Below are positions 1 through 5,569 of a DNA stretch of 5,569 nucleotides, piece by piece. The position numbers and the translations under genes were made by a program. How positions within the stretch are numbered: position 1 is the stretch's first letter; each line of letters starts with the position of its first letter. Below the pieces are notes generated by a model. That model ran no database searches and was not told the origin of the DNA. It worked only from the letters and a program-made list of their open reading frames with translations. The stretch is from Betaproteobacteria bacterium (GTDB lineage: Bacteria > Pseudomonadota > Gammaproteobacteria > Burkholderiales > Rhodocyclaceae), in the NCBI GenBank assembly GCA_025997095.1, contig BNUD01000122.1, positions 1-5,569 on the forward strand, written 5' to 3'.

Positions 1-66
1 GCGAGGAGCAGAGCGACGCGGCAATCTTGGCGACCAAGGAGATTGCCGCGTCGCTCTGCTCCTCGC
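1..66. repeat. Long palindromic element (dispersed-repeat type), left end probably truncated
   Basis: The 27 bases at 1-27 are the exact reverse complement of 40-66. The 12-base centre can fold further, because TTGG at 27-30 and CCAA at 34-37 form a small inner stem in a slightly shifted register. The bases just right of the palindrome read AATGACG (67-73), so a matching CGTCATT probably lies just left of position 1 and the window edge cuts the element. Sequences of the form CGTCATTGCGAGGAGC followed by a GCAATCT-type end are, from my recollection, widespread intergenic palindromes in many bacterial genomes; I could not search for copies. No reading frame or transposase is present, so this is a non-autonomous REP/MITE-like repeat rather than an insertion sequence. 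There is no T-run beside it, so an ordinary intrinsic terminator is unlikely. Confidence 0.8.
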
Positions 67-72
67 AATGAC

Positions 73-169
73 GGTAAGCGTAGTTGAACCCGACACTGAT
101 CCGTCAATCTGGACGCGCGATGAATCGCCAATGTCGGGTTGCGCCTGCGGCTTACCCAACCTACAGCCT
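73..169. repeat. Second imperfect palindromic repeat with CCCAACCTACA tail
   Basis: GGTAAGC at 73-79 is the exact reverse complement of GCTTACC at 150-156, and inside it AACCCGACA at 87-95 is the exact reverse complement of TGTCGGGTT at 132-140. The two stems are offset by two bases, giving one long imperfect hairpin with a loop of about 36 bases. The right flank continues as CCCAACCTACA (155-165), which on the other strand reads TGTAGGTTGGG. Such ends are, from general knowledge, typical of a common family of intergenic palindromic repeats in proteobacteria; family membership is inferred, not searched. Short open frames crossing this element look like artefacts of the repeat. It begins directly beside the palindrome at 1-66. 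Confidence 0.6.
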
Positions 170-327
170 GTGGCAGCATATGGCGTATTTGATTGCCGGA
201 TTAATATCATCCCCTGCTTTATGCCAAAGTCAAGTCACAGCGATTTTCTTGTTTACTTTCAATCTCGAAGCAATCATCTCGTTCCACCAGAACAGAGATG
301 GCTTTGTTGTCGACGGAGGCGTTGGCT
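170..327. other. Intergenic stretch without a convincing gene
   Basis: With the two repeats to its left, this completes a 327-base stretch without a gene. Open frames cross it on the plus strand, but they start inside the palindromic repeat, lack a ribosome binding site and resemble no family I recognise. The only structure I see is the stem-loop at 275-300. It is the region immediately downstream of the DUF1254/DUF1214 gene and should contain the 3' end of that transcript. Confidence 0.55.
275..300 (-). terminator. Stem-loop downstream of the DUF1254/DUF1214 gene; possible transcript end
   Basis: CATCTC and GTTC (275-284) pair with GAAC and GAGATG (290-300), giving ten base pairs with a single bulged A at 294 and a five-base loop (285-289). 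The hairpin starts 27 bases past the stop codon of the minus-strand gene, a natural position for a 3' end. On the minus strand it is followed by ATTGCTTCGAG, with no U-run, so it does not meet the usual criteria for an intrinsic terminator. It may instead be a 3'-protecting hairpin, or simply chance. Confidence 0.3.
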
Positions 328-1791
328 TTACTCCTTGACCTTCTCCGGTTTCGGGTCTTGCCAGAGGGACTGGTTTTTCAGGAATTCAGCCTTGGGGATG
401 TAGATGCGCGCCGTTACATTAAAACGGTCATTGGGGACGGGCAGCCAGTTGTTCGCTTTGTCTGCACCCGGATTTTCGTGAGTCAGCCAGAGGTCGAGTG
501 AGCCATCGGCGTTGTAGTGCAGTTTGTCCCGGTCGCCGATGGCGTATCTTTTGATGGGATTGTCCACCAGATAACGGTCTTTGCCATACACAGTGTATGA
601 CCAGAAGGCTTCCGCAGGCGGCAGTTTGTTGTTGTCAAAGTGGATGCGGTATTTGTATTTTCCATTCAAGGCTTCGCCCGCATTGTCCGCGAAGTATGAA
701 TAATAAATGGCTTCTTCCGGCGGCAATGCGCCCAAACCTTTATAAGCCACGAGCGCGCCGTAATTGTAATTGGTTTTGTAATCGCCCAATTTGCCTTCCG
801 GGTCGCTGGTGTCAATACCAAACAGGATGTTGGGATTCTGCGCTTCTTTAAGCGTCTGATCGAATGCCTGATATACCTCGGCACTGATTTTATTTAACGC
901 CTGACGGGTTTTTGCGTCAAAATCATTCAGTGAAAAATGTTTGCCCGCGCCGATGCCGACCTGCGCGATTCGGTGAATGATCGGGCTGTCTGCCGAGGCG
1001 GGCGGGTTATCGACCAAAAGGGCGTTGAAGTAATTAAAGAAATCTTCGATGGAAAGCCCTTTCACCAGTTCGACCGCGTTTTTCCCTTGATGGTCGGCGG
1101 GCAGATCGTTGCCATACCGTTTGCGGGAAGGGGCAACCGTTTCTTTGGCGAGCCATTTGGAAAGCGGTTTCAGCACAAACTTTTGTTGCAGGGGCGCGAC
1201 CACATTTTTCTGGTCTTCCGGACTATTCACCTGAATTCGCCCGATGGCCCACACCAGATTGGTCGGGGATTGGAGGTGCGATAAACCGGCGGGAATCTCA
1301 CCTTGCCAGTTCGGGCCGGTCACGATGTATTTTTGCGCGCCTGTGCCGGTGGTACGTTTGCCCGGCAATACAAAGTTGTTTGTCCATGCGTCCTGCAAGG
1401 GGAAGACAAAATAACGTCCATTTGTGTCGGGGATTTCAATCACCACGGGTTCATCGCCTAATTCAAGAAAGGCGATGGAATAATTGGTGTCGTTATTGGG
1501 GGCAACCACCCGTTTGAACGTATGGTCAGGAAATTCCTGAAGATGCACCAGCGTATTATCCGCTGGCGAAGAAGTTAAACGGGTCAGGTCGGTATAAATC
1601 AAAGGCGTCGCGTACAAATAGGCTTCGCGCACCAAAGAGAGGGTTTCCTGAGCGGAAAGTCTGCCTGGCTGGCTTGCGCTAACGGAATGCGTATGGATGG
1701 GCGCGCTGGTTTCCGCCGCATGGCATCCCGCCGAGAATGTGAGCAGGGCGGCGGTGAGTAAAACAATGGCGGTTTTTTTACCTGGTTTCAT
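328..1791 (-). CDS. DUF1254/DUF1214 domain protein, probable periplasmic lipoprotein
   Basis: This 487-residue protein has the two-part architecture of the DUF1254-DUF1214 family. The DUF1254 part spans roughly residues 50-180, with AYLYATPLIY (57-66), PNNDTNYS (98-105) and a GRYFVFPLQDAW block (125-136). The DUF1214 part spans roughly 360-470, with YGKDRYLVDNP (402-412), YNADGSLDLWL (426-436) and NWLPVPNDRFNVTARIYIPK (448-467). Length is normal for the family and no frameshift is seen. The biochemical role of the family is not settled, so I assign no reaction. The start at 1791 is chosen because it gives a clean signal (MKPGKK, hydrophobic 8-20, SAGC with Cys23) and has a weak GAGA Shine-Dalgarno six bases upstream. 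The longer frame starting at 1968 would overlap the sulfatase gene and has no signal. A plain signal peptidase I site near HAA (24-26) is an alternative to lipidation. The gene lies 112 bases downstream of the sulfatase on the same strand and may be co-transcribed with it; no strong promoter of its own is visible. Confidence 0.88.
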   Translation of the reverse strand: MKPGKKTAIVLLTAALLTFSAGCHAAETSAPIHTHSVSASQPGRLSAQETLSLVREAYLYATPLIYTDLTRLTSSPADNTLVHLQEFPDHTFKRVVAPNNDTNYSIAFLELGDEPVVIEIPDTNGRYFVFPLQDAWTNNFVLPGKRTTGTGAQKYIVTGPNWQGEIPAGLSHLQSPTNLVWAIGRIQVNSPEDQKNVVAPLQQKFVLKPLSKWLAKETVAPSRKRYGNDLPADHQGKNAVELVKGLSIEDFFNYFNALLVDNPPASADSPIIHRIAQVGIGAGKHFSLNDFDAKTRQALNKISAEVYQAFDQTLKEAQNPNILFGIDTSDPEGKLGDYKTNYNYGALVAYKGLGALPPEEAIYYSYFADNAGEALNGKYKYRIHFDNNKLPPAEAFWSYTVYGKDRYLVDNPIKRYAIGDRDKLHYNADGSLDLWLTHENPGADKANNWLPVPNDRFNVTARIYIPKAEFLKNQSLWQDPKPEKVKE

Positions 1792-1821
1792 GGGTGATCT
1801 CGTTTTCAAATAAAGTTCGCA

Positions 1822-1880
1822 GGGGAGGTATGGTTCAGCATGTTCGGGCGTTATTCCGTGCTGAATCGCTGCCCCTCCCC
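1822..1880 (-). repeat. Extended inverted repeat between sulfatase and DUF1254 gene; alternative to the GC hairpin
   Basis: GGTTCAGCATG at 1832-1842 pairs with CGTGCTGAATC at 1857-1867 over eleven positions, two of them G-T wobbles, around a 14-base loop. Outside it, GGGGAGG at 1822-1828 is the exact reverse complement of CCTCCCC at 1874-1880, making a closing stem around the inner hairpin. The C-rich arm is also used by the hairpin at 1873-1894, so the two closing stems cannot form together. The structure lies in the presumed RNA between the two minus-strand genes. It could be a regulatory leader, a processing site or a dispersed repeat. Confidence 0.5.
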
Positions 1881-1894
1881 CACGAGGGGGAGGG
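1873..1894 (-). terminator. GC-rich hairpin directly after the sulfatase stop codon
   Basis: CCCTCCCCC at 1873-1881 is the exact reverse complement of GGGGGAGGG at 1886-1894, giving nine base pairs, eight of them G-C, with an ACGA loop. It starts nine bases beyond the sulfatase stop (1904-1906). Very stable and well placed for ending or attenuating transcription of the sulfatase, it nevertheless lacks a following U-run on the minus strand (GCAGCGATTC follows). It may therefore act as a pause site or mRNA stabiliser, or be part of a common CCCTC/GAGGG dispersed repeat. Confidence 0.5.
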
Positions 1895-1903
1895 CGTGAA
1901 AAG

Positions 1904-3436
1904 TTAAAAACGGCGCCTGGGTGAGGTTGGCGCGTATCTGTCCGCCTGAATGTCGGATGTAATGCCATGTGTTCTCACATCGGCGGTAATGGGCAGGAAT
2001 TGGGTATCCCATTGCGCCCACTTCGCTTTCAAACGCTGGAAATCCACCGGTTGTTTATCCTTGAGATTGGCGCGTTCGCGTTGGTCTGCAACAACATCGA
2101 ATAAAAATTCGTTGTCATTGATTTTGAGATATTTCAGATTGCCTTCGCGCACCGCCCGTTGATTTTGCTCCTTGTAGCGCCAGAACAGGGAACGCGGATG
2201 TTCCGGCGCTTTGCCTTCCAGCGTCGGCAGCAGATTTTCGCCATCGCCGGGGAAGTCGGGATGCTGGGCTGCGCCAGCGGCAGCAAGCAGGGTGGGCAAC
2301 CAGTCGATGGTGATGGCGACCTGATGAGTCACCTGCGGGCGCAAGCGCGCAGGCCAGCGCAAGAGCGCGGGGACGCGCAGACCGCCTTCCAGCAATTCGG
2401 TTTTTTGCCCGGTGAAAGGCCAGGTCTTGGAGAAGCGTTCGCCGCCGTTGTCGCTGGAGAACACGACGATGGTGTTTTGACCGCCGCCGTTTTTCTCGAT
2501 GGCTGCCAGCACTTGACCGATGGCTTTGTCCAGCGCCTCGACGATTTCGCCGTATTTTTTCAGATTGCCGCCGTCGTAATGGAACAGGTTTTTGACGTCT
2601 TCTTTGGAACTCTGTTCGTCACCGGGACCTTCCCACGGCCAATGCGGGGCGGTGAAATGCAGCGACAGGAAATAAGGTTTGCCGGGGCCTGCGTTGCGGG
2701 TGTTGATATAGCGGGTGGCTTCGTCCGCCAGAATTTGCGTGTAATAGCCGACGCGCTCAACCCGAACTTCGCCTTCCCACAGGTCGGCGAGCACGTTGTC
2801 GCCCACGCCCGGCTTGTGGGTGAAGTAATCCACCGCGCCGCCGTGATTGCCGAAAAAGTAGTCGTAGCCACTCTTGAGCGGGCCGTAATTGGGCGGCCAG
2901 CCCAAATGCCATTTGCCGATCAGCGCCGTTTCGTAACCCGATGCCTTCAACAGCGAAGGCAGGGTGGGATGTGAAGGCGGCAAGCCCAGACCATTGTCAG
3001 CCCGTACCAGCGGTTCTTCCAGCCCGCCGCGCAAGCGGTATTGGTAACGTCCGGTAATCAGCGCGAAACGGGTTGCCGAGCAGACGGCGGAGTTGGAATA
3101 GGCCTGGGTGAAGCGCACGCCTTGCGAAGCGAGCTTGTCCAGATTGGGGGTTTTGAAATCGGTTTGACCATACACGCCCAGATCGGCGCAGCCCAGGTCA
3201 TCCGCCAGAATGAAAACGATATTGGGGCGTTCGTCCGTCGCCTTGCCCTTTACAGCGGGCGCGGCGCTGGCGGCGCGCGGCGTCAGCGCGCTCACCAGGG
3301 CTTCCGCCGTAATCCCCGCCACCGCGTATTTGGCGGCGGATTTGAGAAATTCCCGACGTGGCAGTTGTCCGTGCGTGTATTGCGCCACGAGCTTTTGCAC
3401 TTCGGGATGAAGCGTGTTTTCAATCTGCTTTGACAT
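1904..3436 (-). CDS. Tat-exported type I (formylglycine-dependent) sulfatase
   Basis: This 510-residue protein should hydrolyse sulfate esters in the periplasm, releasing inorganic sulfate. Family landmarks are present in order: RPNIVFILADDLG (70-82) with metal-binding Asp79 and Asp80; CSATR (119-123) with Cys119 as the residue converted to formylglycine; TGR (128-130); GKWHLG (174-179) with Lys175 and His177; APH (263-265); SSDNGG (327-332) with Asp329 and Asn330; and TGQK (342-345). All expected metal and sulfate ligands are therefore there, and the length is usual for arylsulfatase-like enzymes. The leader carries a twin-arginine motif RREFLK (27-32), a hydrophobic stretch and a likely cleavage after ASA (56-58). 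Tat export fits because formylglycine is made in the cytoplasm. The start at 3436 is preceded by AAGGAG (3448-3453) with an eleven-base spacer; the frame stays open to 4489 but that part lies antisense to the receptor gene. The active-site motif has Ala where the commonest form has Pro. No maturation enzyme is in the window. Substrate is not readable from the sequence. Confidence 0.95.
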   Translation of the reverse strand: MSKQIENTLHPEVQKLVAQYTHGQLPRREFLKSAAKYAVAGITAEALVSALTPRAASAAPAVKGKATDERPNIVFILADDLGCADLGVYGQTDFKTPNLDKLASQGVRFTQAYSNSAVCSATRFALITGRYQYRLRGGLEEPLVRADNGLGLPPSHPTLPSLLKASGYETALIGKWHLGWPPNYGPLKSGYDYFFGNHGGAVDYFTHKPGVGDNVLADLWEGEVRVERVGYYTQILADEATRYINTRNAGPGKPYFLSLHFTAPHWPWEGPGDEQSSKEDVKNLFHYDGGNLKKYGEIVEALDKAIGQVLAAIEKNGGGQNTIVVFSSDNGGERFSKTWPFTGQKTELLEGGLRVPALLRWPARLRPQVTHQVAITIDWLPTLLAAAGAAQHPDFPGDGENLLPTLEGKAPEHPRSLFWRYKEQNQRAVREGNLKYLKINDNEFLFDVVADQRERANLKDKQPVDFQRLKAKWAQWDTQFLPITADVRTHGITSDIQADRYAPTSPRRRF

Positions 3437-3447
3437 GATGTGGGCTA

Positions 3448-3453
3448 CTCCTT
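3448..3453 (-). promoter_or_regulatory. Shine-Dalgarno site deciding the sulfatase start
   Basis: On the minus strand this reads AAGGAG and sits eleven bases before the ATG at 3436. It is the only strong ribosome binding sequence near the 5' end of this long open frame and supports the start that begins with the Tat leader. Confidence 0.65.
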
Positions 3454-3547
3454 TTGCTGTGCCGTGCGGTGAGCGAAATCGCTTATTTATTTTTAACCCA
3501 TCATGCGCGCGGATGCATAGAACTTTTGTTTTTATGGTTAGTTTGTT

Positions 3548-3576
3548 TTTATATGATTTTTTATTCACTGCCTCAA
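3548..3576 (-). promoter_or_regulatory. Candidate sigma-70-type promoter for the sulfatase
   Basis: On the minus strand TTGAGG (3576-3571) and TATAAA (3553-3548) are separated by exactly 17 bases, matching four of six and five of six consensus positions. The start of transcription would fall near 3541, leaving a leader of about 105 bases before the sulfatase ATG. The surrounding region is very AT-rich, so chance matches are likely and other -10 candidates exist. A TTGACA further upstream (3614-3609 on the minus strand) lacks a well-spaced -10. Confidence 0.4.
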
Positions 3577-3609
3577 TATATGCATCAATTTTATTTTTAT
3601 AGCAGACTG

Positions 3610-3648
3610 TCAATACGTTGATATTTTTCAGGGTGACATGTTTGTAAC
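3610..3648. promoter_or_regulatory. Two short inverted repeats in the divergent promoter region, possible operators
   Basis: TCAATACGTTGA at 3610-3621 has perfect four-base arms (TCAA/TTGA) and overlaps TTGATA (3618-3623), a possible -35 element for the receptor gene. Centred 25 bases downstream, GTGACA at 3633-3638 and TGTAAC at 3643-3648 form an imperfect palindrome with one mismatch and a four-base spacer. TGTAAC would also be a weak -10 for TTGATA, but with a 19-base spacer. The placement between two divergent genes suits a shared regulator. I do not recognise the binding protein and the sites are short enough to arise by chance. Confidence 0.25.
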
Positions 3649-3669
3649 ATTGCGCCGTCAATAAAAATT

Positions 3670-3675
3670 GAGGTG
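3670..3675 (+). promoter_or_regulatory. Ribosome binding site of the TonB-dependent receptor
   Basis: GAGGTG lies four bases before the ATG at 3680, or six bases if only GAGG is counted. It supports the start that opens directly into a basic n-region and hydrophobic signal peptide. Confidence 0.55.
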
Positions 3676-3679
3676 CACC

Positions 3680-5569
3680 ATGAGCCATACGAAATTCAGG
3701 CGTAAAAGATTTTCCGCTACCAAAACATTGGGCTACGCGGGAAGTGCGGCAGCCCTGTTGCTGACCACCGCCCTGCCGGTTACGGTTGCCGCGCAAACGG
3801 CGAACGGCAAGACCGCCGCGCAGGAGCAGGAGGTCACCGCTCTGGAAACCGTGACCGTGACCGTGCGGCGTCGGCAGGAAGAAAGTCAGAGGGTGCCGAC
3901 TTCCGTGAGTTCGGTCAGGGGCGACGATCTGGCGGACAAGCGCATCACCCAGGTGCAGGATTTGCAGCAGGCGTTGCCCAGTACCAATGCCGCCTTCGTG
4001 CATTCCCGCCAATCCGCCGTTGGCGTGCGCGGCATTGGCAACTCGCCTGCCAGCGAGGCGTTGGATGGCGCGGTGGGGCTGTATGTCGACAATGTGTTCT
4101 ACGCCCGCCCCGGCATGTTGGCGATTGATCTCGTGGATTTGGAACAGGTCGATTTGCTGCGCGGCCCGCAAGGCACCCTGTTCGGCAAAAACACAACTGC
4201 GGGGGTGTTGAGTCTGACCACCAAAAAACCGACCTTTACGCCCGAAAGCAGCATTTCCCTGTCCGCCGCCAACCGTGGCTATTATCAGGCGCTGGCGTCG
4301 TTTTCCGGCCCCTTGAGCGAAACGCTGGCGGCGCGTCTGTCGCTCTCCAAAACCCACGACGATGGCTGGGTCAAAAACATCTACAACGGCAAGGACTTGA
4401 ACAAATTCGACAGGGAAGGCATTCGCACCCAGTTTCTCTGGAAGCCGGACGCCAACTTTGACCTGCGCCTGAGCGCGGATTTCAACCACGAAGACGGCAG
4501 TTCGGGTACGGGGATTCCCTATGGTTTCGGGCCTGGAACCTGGCGGCAGACGATTGTGGCTTTGGGCGGGCAGCCGTTACCCGCCAATCCCGAAAAATAC
4601 AGAACGAGTCTGGATAGCAAGCAGCAGGCGAACACACATCAAGGCGGCGTGTCGGCGGAAGCGAACTGGCATCTGGCGAGTGGCCATGATGTGACTTCCA
4701 TTACCGCCTGGCGCAGATGGAATTTCAAACCCCTGAACGATTCCGATTTTTCATCGGTGCCTTACGTTGCCGCTGCCGGGTTCAATGCGGATCACAAGCA
4801 GTTTTCCCAGGAACTGCGGCTTGCCTCGCCGAAGCGCGAAACCTTCGATTACGTGGTCGGCGCTTATTACTATTGGCAGGAGATTACGAGTGAAAATTTT
4901 GTGGAGCGCGGCACAATTGCGCCGCTTCCCCGCACCCGGGATTATGGCGAATCGAAAACCCACAGCTATGCCCTGTTCGCTCAGAGTAACTGGCACCTGA
5001 CGCCCCGTCTGGATTTGACCACGGGCTTGCGCGGCACCTACGAGACCAAGAAAGGCGATGTGCATCGGGCGGAAGGCGCTGTCGCTGCCGGATACGATAC
5101 CGGCAACCTGAGCGTGCGTGATTTCAGTCCTTCCGCGTTGGCGTCGTTGAGCTATCGTTTCACGGATCGTTTTCTGGGTTACACCCTGGCGTCCTATGGC
5201 GAGAAATCCGGGAGCATCAACATCGGGGGGCTTGGTCAGGTGCTGACACCAACGGGCGCGCTGCGACCCGGAGGCGTGGATTCGCTCAAGATCGACCCGG
5301 AATCGGCCACCAATTTTGAAGTCGGCTTCAAGAGCGAGTGGTTCGACCGTCGCTTGCAGGTCAACAGCAATCTGTTTTATGGAAAAATCAAGGACTTGCA
5401 AACCTCCACCTGGGCGGATGATGGCACCGCTACGTTCTACTCCGTGCTGACCAATGCCGGTAATGTCAAAACCCGCGGCCTGGAATTCGACATCAAGGCA
5501 CGCCCGCTGCGCGGCTTGTCGCTGACCCTGAATGGTTCGTATAACCACGCCCGCTATAGCAAGTTTGAC
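3680..5569 (+). CDS. TonB-dependent outer-membrane receptor, C-terminus outside the window
   Basis: The frame is open for 630 codons from the ATG to the window edge without a stop. The protein should be an energy-coupled outer-membrane channel that takes up a scarce or bulky ligand. A basic n-region (KFRRKR, 5-10) and hydrophobic core lead to a probable signal peptidase site after VAA (36-38). A TonB box, ETVTVTV, follows at 56-62. The plug domain covers about 68-184, with VRGIGNS (116-122), LYVDNVFYARPG (134-145), LRGPQGTLFGKNTTAG (160-175) and SLTTKKP (178-184); the beta-barrel begins near 185, with many alternating aromatic strands. There is no room between signal and TonB box for an N-terminal signalling domain, so it is not a FecA-type transducer. 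Family members usually have about 700-800 residues, so roughly the last 100-150, including the terminal strand, are missing. It is divergent from the sulfatase across a 243-base gap. Iron complexes are the commonest ligands of the family; the neighbouring sulfatase makes a sulfated ligand plausible, but this is inference. Confidence 0.95.
   Translation, partial: MSHTKFRRKRFSATKTLGYAGSAAALLLTTALPVTVAAQTANGKTAAQEQEVTALETVTVTVRRRQEESQRVPTSVSSVRGDDLADKRITQVQDLQQALPSTNAAFVHSRQSAVGVRGIGNSPASEALDGAVGLYVDNVFYARPGMLAIDLVDLEQVDLLRGPQGTLFGKNTTAGVLSLTTKKPTFTPESSISLSAANRGYYQALASFSGPLSETLAARLSLSKTHDDGWVKNIYNGKDLNKFDREGIRTQFLWKPDANFDLRLSADFNHEDGSSGTGIPYGFGPGTWRQTIVALGGQPLPANPEKYRTSLDSKQQANTHQGGVSAEANWHLASGHDVTSITAWRRWNFKPLNDSDFSSVPYVAAAGFNADHKQFSQELRLASPKRETFDYVVGAYYYWQEITSENFVERGTIAPLPRTRDYGESKTHSYALFAQSNWHLTPRLDLTTGLRGTYETKKGDVHRAEGAVAAGYDTGNLSVRDFSPSALASLSYRFTDRFLGYTLASYGEKSGSINIGGLGQVLTPTGALRPGGVDSLKIDPESATNFEVGFKSEWFDRRLQVNSNLFYGKIKDLQTSTWADDGTATFYSVLTNAGNVKTRGLEFDIKARPLRGLSLTLNGSYNHARYSKFD

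Noticed and set aside
1..169. CRISPR array or insertion sequence at the left edge
   Set aside because: There are inverted arms but no regularly spaced direct repeats, and there is no transposase frame or terminal repeat pair flanking a gene.
68..403. Two plus-strand open frames (68-403 and 84-338) before the DUF1254 gene
   Set aside because: They begin within the palindromic repeat, have no ribosome binding site, resemble no known family, and run into the 3' end of the well-supported minus-strand gene.
1792..1968. A 59-residue N-terminal extension of the DUF1254 protein
   Set aside because: It is translated from the hairpin region and the sulfatase end, is Pro/Arg-rich, and would bury the clear lipoprotein-like signal that starts at 1791.
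2159..2974. A 271-codon plus-strand open frame inside the sulfatase gene
   Set aside because: It is wholly antisense to conserved sulfatase motifs and is best explained as a codon-bias shadow in GC-rich DNA.
3414..3602. A small plus-strand frame (62 codons) across the divergent region, rich in hydrophobic residues
   Set aside because: Its Phe/Leu/Tyr-rich content simply reflects the T-rich promoter DNA; it overlaps the sulfatase start and has no supporting ribosome binding site.
3437..4489. A 351-residue N-terminal extension of the sulfatase frame
   Set aside because: It runs antisense through the receptor signal, plug and early barrel and across the AT-rich promoter region; the Tat leader and Shine-Dalgarno fix the start at 3436.
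4751..5548. A 265-codon minus-strand open frame inside the receptor gene
   Set aside because: It lies antisense to the barrel sequence, shows no recognisable domain and has no promoter or ribosome binding site.

Overview
The window holds three protein-coding genes, all apparently intact inside the window, plus non-coding stretches rich in inverted repeats. The cell is probably a Gram-negative bacterium, most likely a proteobacterium. The evidence is a TonB-dependent outer-membrane receptor, a Tat-exported sulfatase, a probable lipoprotein, and moderately GC-rich genes separated by an AT-rich promoter region and by palindromic dispersed-type repeats. I cannot assign a genus from the sequence.

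Layout from left to right. Positions 1-66 form a near-perfect long palindrome whose outer left end is probably cut off by the window edge. It abuts a second imperfect palindrome at 73-156 that continues into a short tail. Positions 170-327 hold no convincing gene, only a small stem-loop at 275-300. A minus-strand gene at 328-1791 encodes a 487-residue DUF1254/DUF1214 protein with a lipoprotein-like signal. The 112-base gap at 1792-1903 contains a GC-rich hairpin and an alternative pairing that would compete with it. A second minus-strand gene at 1904-3436 encodes a 510-residue type I (formylglycine) sulfatase with a twin-arginine leader. An AT-rich divergent promoter region fills 3437-3679. 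From 3680 to the right edge runs the first 630 codons of a TonB-dependent receptor on the plus strand; its C-terminal barrel strands lie outside the window.

A reasonable reading is a small scavenging module. The receptor would bring a large or scarce substrate, perhaps a sulfate ester, across the outer membrane. The folded sulfatase, exported by Tat, would remove sulfate in the periplasm. The DUF1254/DUF1214 protein would act in the same compartment in an unknown role. The divergent arrangement suggests shared control of receptor and sulfatase. The substrate, and whether the DUF1254 gene belongs to the same transcript, are inference. I do not see a clearly unprecedented system. The points most worth a second look are the competing hairpins between the two minus-strand genes, the unusual long Tat leader and Cys-x-Ala-x-Arg active-site motif of the sulfatase, and the two abutting palindromes at the left edge.
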